DNA of 64,000 bases from Istiophorus platypterus. Lineage: Eukaryota > Chordata > Actinopteri > Istiophoriformes > Istiophoridae. The stretch lies in assembly GCA_016859345.1 (NCBI GenBank), contig CM029119.1, forward strand, positions 5,149,609 through 5,213,608. The letters run 5' to 3'. The translations under genes and the position numbers were made by a program. Positions within the stretch are counted from its first letter, which is position 1. Each line of letters begins with the position of its first letter. The notes beneath the pieces were generated by a model. That model was not told the DNA's origin. It did no database searches and saw only the letters and a program-made list of their open reading frames with translations. Shown in pieces: positions 15,201 through 27,200 of this stretch.

Positions 15201-18200
15201 TGTACCAAAATAATTATGGTACCCATGCTTCCTCCTTCCCAACCTTAACACACCACTCAGTACAATGATTTTTTTGTTTTTTTTTCTCCAGTGGATACCC
15301 AATCTTTCACAGTATGAAATATCATCTGGCTGAGGTGACTACAGAAACAGGGATGACAACCTGAGACAAGATCTCAAGAGGGCCTCACTGACACACAAAC
15401 ACAAAAATGTAAAAGCCTTTCACAAATTCTTAACAGCTTTTTCATTCACACCTTTAACAGTGTGTGTTAAATGAATCATTTCCTTGGGACCAGAGATAAA
15501 ACGCCTTGTCGGCCAACCGTATCAGAGCACTTTGAGACAGTTTTATGATGATAGCCTCATAATGGTTCTCTTGTACACCAGCTACTTCACTTCCCCCTGG
15601 ATAGATGGAAAAAAAAAATCGGATTGCTACAGGTTGCATAAAAACATTGAGTCGCATCATTTTTACAACAGCGGTGACCTTTTACTGAGAGAATAACTGA
15701 ATATGCTTGCTCGTGCTATAGAATTTACTGTTTAAGCTATACGCGGTGCCACAAAATATGAGAGAATTGGTAAGACACACTGGAGAATCTGGAGACCCTT
15801 ATCTCAAATTTCTAACTGAATCGTTCTTAGTGCACTAAGCCATGTGGTGACATCTAACACTTATCTTGTCCTTTCTGTCACCGAATCCCTTTCTCAAAGG
15901 TGTAACAAAAGAGCATTCTTACTACATCATTGGAATATAAGGGGCTAATGTGTAATGAGTCGATTTGCTGGCCATCTGGCCAGAAGTATCAGATACTGCC
16001 TGGTAATTTTTTCTTAAAAGGATAAGACTGGCAATATTCCATACATTATATAAAGCAAGACAGAATTTATTTTTCTAAGAAGTATTTTGTGTGTAGCCTA
16101 ATGATACATCTTATTCCTCTGTGCCGCAGAGCTTCACTTTTGTCCAAAACCTATTAACAACAAATCAGTAGGCCACACTGTAACACTGGGTGACATGCTC
16201 CTTAATTATATTAAAGCTACATTCTAGAATGACATTTTAGACAATAGTGTGCTTCCAGCTTTGTGGCAACAGTTTGGGGAAAGACTTTCCTGTTTCAACA
16301 TGGAAATGGGCCCATGAACAAAGCCAGCTCCATGTAGAAATATTTGACTGAATGGAAGTAAATCCTAGCAATAAACCCCTATCGTTCAAAGTGACACATA
16401 CCTCGTTCAAGGGTCCATATGCTTTTGGCCATGTAATGCAGATACTATATGTAACCTGAATTGAACATATAGAATAGGTAAAGCCTTCAGCAATGTGACC
16501 CCAGCAGAAACAACGGTTTGTTTAAAATAAATAAAATAAGTGGGTTCTTATCATGGCCTGCAGTAGCGATCACAACTGAACAAAACAAAAGCAAACAACT
16601 TGATACACTCAGACTTTCATTATCCAGGAATCTGCAAGAAATACATCTCATTGAGTAGGTGATGTCTGGTAAATGCAGTGCAAAATAGACTGCATGTGAC
16701 AAAACATGTTGACAAATCAAGTAGGAATGAGTCAACATCACCAGTGTCCCTGCCTCAGTGCTCCCATTCCCAGGCCTTCCTCTGATCCCTGAAGACAGAA
16801 GCAAGACTCTCAATCAAGGTGCCAGGTGAGGGCCGCAGAAAATCTATGGCGTCAGCTCCTCAACACTTCCACAGGCTATTAACCTAGTTAATCTCGGCAC
16901 CTACCATTCCTCCTTGTAATTTAGTCCGCAGCCCATACGTGCCTGGCATGACAGAATGATTTACTCATGTATGGAAACTGAACCAGGCTTGAGAAAAGGG
17001 CCTTTGTAAGCATTCTCATTGCTGACACCAACCTTATCTGGAAAATTATGAATGAGACAGGACCTGTGGAACAAGGCCAGAGTGTTAAGGCACGAGTGAG
17101 CATTTTTTCATGTATGTGTTTAAATTTGAATGCATTTCATCATGCATGTTGTGCATTTTTTCTGCTGAACTGGTGGCATTTCACACTCACTCCTTGACAT
17201 TAACTAGAGCACAGGGCAGGCAAGCCGAACAAGGACACCTGGGGGATCAACCAGAGACTGTGTATCTATATGTTTGTATGTTGTGATATTATAAATAGTG
17301 TCTCAGTCTAATCCAGTGACTGAATGCTGACAATAGCCAATCAATTAGTATATATACATAAACTTGCTGAACCTGGTAATTTGGAGTAGCCTGGCTTCTG
17401 AAATGTCATGTAAACGAGAAATTCTGTTTTCTTTTGGTTAAGAATTTAGTTGGTACAGCAACGTTTCTGCTGGAGATACCTAATTTCTTGACCATATTAA
17501 GTTCAACCAGGTCTTAGACTAAACCAGTGAGTTTGACCACGAAAAGCCTCTTTAACATCATGTCATTCAACAGGCATCTATAATCCACCTAAAATTTGGA
17601 GTGTATTTTCTCAAATTTATGATATAGGGAACAGTAGATATCCACTTACTGTCATATTTGCAACCGTAACCGTATTTATCCCAAAAGCCTTGTTTCCTGT
17701 TCACATATGAACAGTTAGTCATAGCACAGTACAATAATTGTTTATTGCTCATGTACTTAACTCTAAGTTTCAATAAACCCAGTGGCAGAGTTTAATTTTA
17801 AGTGGACAGTAATGTATTATCCTCCAAGTGCTTGAGAATGACCAAATGTTATTTCAGGCATCAATGAGAAAGAGACAAGTACTTGAAATTTTTCAGCTTA
17901 AAAATGAATTGCTACACAGCGGCCAATTATTGTATTTGACATAAAATGTTAAAGGCACCCTTCTGATTTTCTGACCACTAGTGGCACTATGGAGAAATGG
18001 TATGAGTGTGTCTGTGCTTTGTTTGTATTGCAATACATGCACATTCCTGCCATTGGTTTCACACTGTTTAATCTGTTTGACAGGTGGCAGTGACAGGCTA
18101 GACAGAGGAGCAAAGCCCAAAACCTCAAAATGACCTTTTACGGTGAAAGAGGATCGAGGACTTTGTCCCCCATTACTTACATTGAAATTGCATTACAAAG

Positions 18201-21200
18201 CCATTTCTTGGCAGCAAGTAAGGGAACAATCACAGAATTAATAGCCCTGGCAATATACATATGGGTATGTAAGTATGGCAAAGTGATGGATAAGATCATC
18301 AACAGAGTCCTATTGTACTTAGTTTCTAACACATGTAAAACCCTGGACTAGCTTTACCCAACAAAGCTAGAATCTAAATGTGAAAACCAAAGCATTACAT
18401 TTGTTAGTTCAGCATTAAGGTTTTTTTCACTCTAGAAAGTCTTATAGACATTTTACACATTTAGTCAGGCAACTGTAGCTTAGGGATTACCATAACTTGA
18501 ACATGTAGAAGAAATATGCATATGGATATACATATGTACTAGTATTCATTTGTGGTGTAGAACTGGATGGAACCTAAGAGTTTCTGGTTAGTGTTTGTGT
18601 TTATTTCAGTCACTAGCAAAACCGGCCTGTTACCTAGTGTTAACGCCAGGTTACTATGGTAACAAAGGATGCTCACAACTGCACTTTGAAATTTCTTATA
18701 TGAAAAACGGTTGTTTACCAGTTGTTTTAGACAGAAAAAAGACATTACGTGCGAACACAACCTAGCTTTGTTTAGCTAACAAGCCACTTTAGATGATAAT
18801 GTTAGTTCAGTCGAGGGATCTCTATGTAACGTCAACTGGCTAGCTCCGCTGGCTAACGTAGCTTAATTCAGTGCGAGAATATCTATGTCAGTTAGATAGG
18901 TTAGTAATTTCTTTAGTGGTAATTATATCTGCTCTCCATCTGCTACTGCTATTTTAACATCCACTTCCTAAGCACTTCCTAACAAAAACAGTTTATACTT
19001 CATTTATTCTTGGTTGAGGCAGGTAAGGCCTGTTGCCAGCTTGCCTTTCCTTTTGGGATCAAGCCACCTCTCCGGATTTGTTTTGGTATTTTTACATTCA
19101 TTCTGATACGCTGTATAAATGCCTTTTTACATTCACAAAACAAATGCCTCAGATAAAGAGAGTATAAGTGATAAATAATGCACAGTATTTGATGGCTCTT
19201 TCCCTGTGAGCAACCAAGTCAAATATCAGTTCTAAATCTGTTTGTGGGCAAAATCAGAAACATTTTACTGCAAAAGTTTCACTACAAGACACGAGAAAGT
19301 ATCAGAACAAGATAATATATTGAAGTGACAATTCTAATCACTTTTCTAATCAATTCTAATCACGCCTTTATCTTCTCTATATATAGTGCTGACATACTGT
19401 AGTCATACAAAAACCAATCAGCCTCTTACATCTGTTGCACTTCCATCTGGTCTCCACGGTAACAGGATCGGAGAATGGTCTGTTGTTCAGCATCCCACAG
19501 GTGCTCCTTCAGGAAGTTGCCGGCCTGCACAGCCCTCTCTAGCAGGGCCTTGTCCCCCAGCACAGCTCCGACACGAGCATAGGCCGAAAGCATCAGACCT
19601 GAGGATGAGGATTTAGTAGAGATAGAGTTGGTGCCTGTGGTGGTGTGATTAGGTTTAACATGACTTTTACTCAGCTTAGAGCAAAATGTCCTCTCTCCAC
19701 TGAGGTGTAGCTGCACCTCACACCCAGATTAGTTATTTTTCCCCACTCTTTGAACTTTCCTTGTTCTTGCTTGTTCCTTCCCTCTTCACCCTCTACATCC
19801 ATTTCTTCCTCCCTCTTTCCCTCCACACTTCTTTCATGTAGTGTATCAAAGCCTGGTGAGTGCACAGCCTGGTCTTCAAAGTGTTGCAGCTGAAGACAGG
19901 TGATTAATTGAGGGTGTTCTTCATTAGAGAGGAGAAGGAGAGTCTTGTATTTAATTGGAAAGTTCTCTGGATTGCAGAGCCTCATTACTTCCCTGACACA
20001 CTGTCTTGAGACATCAGCCCTGGTAATAAAATTTGTCAGTGTATATGTGTGTTTATTTGTGTGCGTGTGTGGTGGGCTTTTTGTTATTGTATTTAATCAC
20101 ATCTAAGTCAATGTGCTGGACAAACAATACAAAGGAGTGTCCAAATTGGCATCACACTAATAGAATGTGACAACTATTATCTCTTTAATAATCTACAAAC
20201 ATTTTCATACGGCTGATGATAAATGTGTGTTTAAATCTTTGGAAGGTGACAGTCAGATTTATACATGCAGTACAGTATGCCTGGGTTATAGCGGCTTTTA
20301 TATGTATTTTCTAATGCCCCATGTTTAGCAGAGTGATTTCGAGAAGAAAAATAAATGAATTTTGATACATGTGCAGGTAGCTGGGCTCAAAATTAACACC
20401 TGATGTGGACCAGTCTAAAGACACAATCATCCAATTTAAAGTTGTTTGGGTCTTGAAGTGAAAAGTCAAACAATAATCCATCAAATGCACATAACAGGAC
20501 AACCAAATGAAAATCAAACCAATGATGTCAAATAAATGAAAAAAAAAAGGTATTTAAATAAACATGAAGAGATGACTCAATGTATTTGAATATTTAACTT
20601 CAATGGAAGGGTATGCCTTCTATTATACAGGCTTGATGGGGACTACAATGTTGGTGTTTTTTTCTTTTTTGTTTTATTTTGAGGTTTTTTGTCAAGGAGC
20701 ACAAGAAGAACGTGTTCTTCATGGTTCATCTGGCAAATAACAACAATCACCCAATGAGTGACAGTTGATCTGAGACAGTTTTGGGAGTATTTTTCTCATC
20801 CAAATATAGGATAGAGGGTGTTGTATCCTAATCAGACTGGAAAGCAAAGAGATTTTGGACTATGTAAATCAAATTAACTTGATGGAATAACATGAAAGGG
20901 ATGCTATACAGATATAAGGAGACAGAGAGCAGTGTGAGTACATGCTGCATTTCACATTGTGCTTCAGAATGAGTGCAGTAAAAACAGGCTGCCCTTGCAC
21001 ACCGTCCCAACACCAGTCACTCCAATGAAGAAACCGGGTAGATAGTTATTCACTGTATAGTTCCTTGTTGGCTTTCCAGACCCAGAACAGGTCCTATTTG
21101 ATATGACTGACAGATCTGATCAGGGTGAAGGAGATATGTATTCAGCCTACTGAATGTATACATCACAGGGTACATGTATAATTTAACATAAGCAAATTAG

Positions 21201-24200
21201 TTTTTTTTTAGAGATTATCTGTTAATTCTGTTCATTTTTATTTTACAAAGTACTTATATTCAGATATTTTGTAAACTCCATTTCATGCTTACAGTACAAT
21301 ATTAATCAGTATATGCATATGTTTCTGTCAAAGACAAAGCAGAAACAAAGATAGCAAATACCGTACATCTCATTTATTATTCATGTCACTTTCTCATTAT
21401 AGAGAAATGGCAAGTAATATTATAATACCACTGTCTCATTAGAAATGGCAATAATTTAGTATATTTGGTTTATCACAGGCAGATATCTGATACCAAAAGA
21501 ACCTAACTAAGCTTTGTAACAAGAAATTAGGAAAAAAATATCTCCCTGTACTTGCCACCAATTCAACTGGAACATGAAGAAGCACTTACCAAGCCTAATT
21601 TGACTGGCATGAGATAATGTTAACTTGATATTTGGCTGCTACAGTGTAGATCTTTCTAGACATTTACCGTTCCAGGAGGCCAACATCTTGGTGTCCAGAT
21701 GCGGTCGTGGCCGACCCTTCCTCACTTCTGCCATTTTGGCTCTGGCAGAGGCCAAGAGCTCATTGACTTTCTCCACACTGATGCAAAAGCGAGCAGCAGT
21801 TAACTCCACTGAATAACGCACAATCAGCACATTCTGGCCGAGCAGCTCCCCGTGGGGGTCCTGGCAACAGACAGTACAGGAGATAAGAGGGTGTTCGCAG
21901 AAATGAACTCATACTGACTACAGCAGCTGTTATTAATGGCTGCCTTAATGGACCAGCTTTAAAAGCCATCTCAGTAAAATAAAACAAGTGATTAGGCATT
22001 ACGTGGTACTTTTTCATTCTAAGGATTACTTTCATAAAAATATTTTTAATCATCAGATCATGTAAACAACATATCTGTGTGTAATTTCATAAAAGTTTTT
22101 GAATGTTACTTCAATCTTTCCAACCATGCATCCATGCATCCAAGGAAAGGTTTCATAGGCTACATCTGACATAATAAAAAAATGAAAGCACCTGTTCTGG
22201 ATCAACATTGCCCTGTTCCTTGACCCCATAGTGGTGCATGAAGATGTCTGCCTGAGTGGCAGCTCCAGTGGCACCCTCCACCACATCTGGCAACAGCTCC
22301 CGAACCTCTGACGCTGTCCAGACACAGAAAGCCCCCTCTCGCTTTTCTGGTCCCCCTGATGCGGGGACTGAGTCTGCATCCTCTGCACTGTAGAAGCCCC
22401 CAGACTGTTTCAGACAACAGACAGGAATGGAGGAGGTGAAAGGAGGTTGAGAACTGCTTCTTAATGCCAATCTGATTTGAGATGAAATAAATAACTGCCT
22501 GGTTAATGGCAAATAAATTAAAAAGAAAACAGAAAAAAGCCCTCTCAATGAAGTTCCCATTTCTCCAACAGCCAACTAAAGTCTTGACAGTTTCATTCTT
22601 TTCTATATATTGTAGTTAACTAAAGATAGCCCCCACAGAAACGTTTAAGGATAAAACGAGGCTTCAAGGACCTATTTTTTTTTGGTAAAAAAAATACATG
22701 ATGCCTTTTAAAACTGAAATCAAAGAAATAAAAACATAGAGACAAAACGTCATCATTACTGGACTATTATTTTTATTTATTTATTTATTCTAAATCAAAC
22801 GGCTCTCAAGAAACCATCTAAATTTAATGTTATAGGGTTACTTAAACATTTTAGTCTTGTTTTTACACAAAATTGGGGAACTTGCAAGACAGGGGTTAAG
22901 AAATATTGGTCAGAATCACTGCAGGCCAAAATATTTTAACTTTTAGTCCACAGAATGGGTGAGGCTCCGAAACCACAGGAATCCTACATTTTCCTACGCA
23001 ACTCAACTTCATCTTTTCCTAAAAAAAACCTGACTGATGAATTCTTCTGTCTTTTAGACTCGACATCCCAGGACTGTAATGCATGTTGTGTGTACACTTT
23101 GAGAGAAACAGTGAAGTGAAAGTACGTTAACTAAATTATAACCCTGTATCCATATGTTTATTGTTCATTTTTCTTGTCACTGTTCAAGCTAATTATGCAT
23201 TTTAAAACATCATATTTTAGTATTTTTTTTTATCATAATGCCTCTTTTTTCTCCTCTTGTAAAAGATCAAACATCTTCGATGACCTTTGATATTGAACTT
23301 CGGGGAAGTTATAAATATTTATTCAATCAGACAGGGTGACGACCTAACACCGCCCATCATATAAAACCAAACTTAGCAAGTGGCTAGCCATCACAGCAAC
23401 ATCATTTCGGAGGTATGTGCTCAGATTTCAGCTGGTGAAATTATAAAAACAAAGAACAAATTTACTCAATCTTTTCATTCTCCAGAGTCCAAGAAGACGA
23501 AACTGACTATTGAATTAACCGTCAACTTTCAAGGGTCAACTACTGTACTGTATACACAACAGTATTTATGTATGCCCTGAGAGAGTGCTAACATGGTTTT
23601 CATTTCAAGGACTGAAATATTTTAACAGTCATGATGAGAACTGGAAAACATCCTCCCTGAGGGAAGATCCTAGCCACTGTAGCAAAACGAAGACATGGAG
23701 CTGTAGTAAATTTCCTTTGCGGCATTAATTCATTAGCGTATAATTACGTAATAAATCTTGGGGAATATAATGATTTCAACGAGCGCAGTTTTAATTGTGT
23801 TCCCTGTTTGCTGCTGTCAACTCATTGATCAAAAGGAAAAGGATTGACCTTAGAGGAGAGCAAGGGTTTAAGATGCTTTTTGTCAACGGGGTCTCATCCC
23901 TTCCCCTGGAGGATGTAATAACACAGTGCGTTTACACAAACACACAGAATATGCACACTTATTATTTACTACTTCCTTCCACAGCTAATGTTCACGCTTT
24001 GTCAGCAGCAAAGACAGACAATGTAAAACCAGCCCACAGTTTGTATTGCTCTATTTTTAATGACTTTCCCCTGCCACCATGTATTCCCAAACTCTTTAAT
24101 AACAATAACCCACATCCTAACACGTTACTAAACCTTAACCTAAATCCATTTTTTTTCTAATGCCTGTTTTGGATTATTTCCATTACCCTGGTGCCATTTT

Positions 24201-27200
24201 CAGGACATGCGGTCCTCTTAAGATCAGAAGGCGGATATTGTACACGTACACACAATGAAGCAGTAATAGACTGTAGATGTTTCACCTTGTCGCTCAGGTC
24301 TCTGGAGACGTAGAGCAGTATGTCTTTAGCCACATCAGCAAAGAGTTGCTCACCTGAAACCTGGAAAAACAGAAATACAGAGCACTAAGAGTCATGATCA
24401 ATCTTAACATAATATTAAAGATACTGTTGTGTGATTTGTGTGCAGGATATTATCTATTGCAATCAATGAAAAATGCTGAGGTAGCCTCAACACCCTCATT
24501 ATACAAGGATACATAGTATGTGTGTGTCTGTATCGGTCTGCCTTTATGCTTGTGTCCTAAATAACTATTTGTATCTCAGGCTCTGTCCACTCCGAAAACC
24601 AGGCCAGCCTAGCTTACTCTCCTGGGAAAACTAAAAACAATGGAATTCAGTTTACACTGTTTATTGCTGCTTCTTAATTTAGCAATGCAGTGCAGTGGTA
24701 ACTCATTAAAATCACATTGAATTTATCTATTCCTTCTAAATATGTCTGTGTATTTTTCAGTAAAAAATTGATAGAAATTGAAATCAAAGATCCTTACAAA
24801 TTACCCACCTGTCATATGTGTGTAACAGTAATTTCACTGTCATTATGAGAGTTTGTTTTTACTCTGAAGCAAAACAAATGTTTGCCAAGTCGCACACCGA
24901 TGGTTTTTGCTGATTGGGTATTATGACAATAAATTACGTCGATAGGAGAAAGACAGAATGATGGCGAGATAATTAATTTGTCACTAAGGCAAAGAACACA
25001 CACACACACACACACAATGCCACAGATAAAAACACACAAACCTGAGAGGCCGTTATGTAGGCTACAGCAAGCTGAGCTTGGTCATACAACATCTTTTCAA
25101 AGTGGGGAACGTGCCAGGATGAATCTGTAGAGTAACGATGAAAACCCTGGGAGAGAGAGGGACATAAAGAGAGCAAAGAAAAAGATACAACATGTATGTT
25201 CTATTAGTTACACTTGTCTATATTGCAAAAGCCAATATTATGTTACTCTGGAAACATAACCTTCTCTCATGTAACGCAACTGACGCATATCTTATGTGAA
25301 CTGACAAACAGAAAACTAAAGTTCATCTTCATCTTCATACAAAGAGTCATACAGTGCATTTGTACATGAACAAACTGTACCTGCAAGTAATAATTAATTT
25401 CAATGAAATGATAAATGTACATATGTGGAATCTGTATGAAACCTGTTTCTTTCCTCTGTCTTGAAAAATGCTCTTTCGTGTTGTTAATATGTTTCTTTGT
25501 GTGTATTGAATTTATCCCTTTGACCTTATATCAAAAAATATTCTAAATATTATCAATAATATTCATTAATCTGATGAGCATTCTCTTTATTACCTGATTT
25601 ATCAAATGGTCATAAATAAAATGTAACAAAAGAATAAGAAGTATCCATTGTACCTTCCTCGCACCCAAAACGATGCCCACAAATTGAGCTGCTTTATCTG
25701 AGCATCAACCGAAAAATATTCATTTTACTATCACATATGGCAGAGAAAAGTAGCAAATTTGCTCAATGCAGAAGCTGGAACTAGTGACAGTTTAGCTTTT
25801 TTAAAATAAAAAATGATTAGCAGATAATCACATTAGCTGCCATTAATTTTCTGCTGACTGACTCTAGAACGTATGTATCAACCTGTGCCACATGGTCTCG
25901 GATGCCTCCCAGTGCCATCATGCGAAGCGTGTGCAAGGCCATCTGAAGAGCCTCAGCTCCTTCCGAGGTTGGGCGATTCACAAACCAGTAAGTAATGAGG
26001 AACATCAGATTTACTATGGAGCGAAGGAACAAGACAGAGACAGAGACAGAGACAGAAAAAAAGACTCAGAGGTCCAGCTGCTGAAATGGGAGCGATGAAC
26101 ATCCAGGGTTTTTTCATGTCTACCTGGTGTGGGGAACTTGGGAGCGTCTCTGAAGCCTCCATATTCCTCCTCGTAAGAATGGGCCAACTGCTGAAAACAG
26201 CGATTTGCAACATCTGGGGCCAGAGGAGGACTCTCTCCTGGGTTTGCAGCGACGGCCGTGCCTTTCTTTAGAGCTTCAAGGATCCTCTCCCCACTGGACT
26301 CCAAAGCAGGACGGTTATTTTGCCACTGAGGAACAGAAGTCATACTTATTATGTGTCAAGGTTTATTAGGGGTTGATATATGTGCTACAGTATTTTGTAC
26401 TTGTTGCATGGGAGCTTCAAGATTGGTTTAGATGAGGATGCAAAAAAAGCTTTCAACCTGTTCCATGATTCTAGTGAGGACTGTTTTGAGTCCGGGTCTT
26501 CTTCCATGGTCTCTAGGGGGGAAGTAGGTGCCTCCAATGAAAGGTCTAAGGTCAGGAGTCAACCAAACGCTCATGGGCCATCCTCCACCACCACTTGTCG
26601 CCTTTAGACATTAGCAACCAAAATTCTTCAGACAGAATAAGCAGAAAAAAATAAAATAAAAGAGACCTGCATGAGGGAACCTAAATGTGAGCATTCATGG
26701 ACACACCTGTACAAAGGTCATGTAGACCTTGTCCACATCAGGTCTCTCTTCTCGGTCTACTTTGATGCAGACAAAGTTGTCACTGAGGATTCTGCCAATT
26801 TCCTCATCCTCGAAAGACTCCCTCTCCATAACATGGCACCAGTGGCACGTTGAGTAGCCCACTAGTTGTCAGGGAGAGTCACAGGCAATAGACAGTTAAA
26901 TTCCAGCACTAGCACAACAATAGTAAGTCAGTATGCAGTCATGTTAAAAATGTCATCTAATGGCAGAGGTGTGTCTAGGTATGATTTTACATGGAATAAA
27001 TTCTCTTTTATCACACTGAAACATAAGGACATTTAGAGTGAAGTGCCCCTGACAAGAAATGTATACTAGTACCAGGTGTAAAAGCTCCTTCTTACCTGAT
27101 AAAAAGATTGGCTTGTCTTCATTCTTGGCTTTGTCAAAAGCATCTTGTCCCCATGGATACCTAATACAAAGATGACATTAGTCCGTGTAATATCAGCTTT

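Larger units (their letters stand above)
13423..19429. other. spata20 intron 12, 6.0 kb
   Basis: Contains the Tc1-like fragment at 16215-16440 and a short repeat fragment near 15160. No exon or RNA gene was recognised. A GC-richer patch with GCTAACG-type motifs lies near 18760-18870. Confidence 0.7.
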
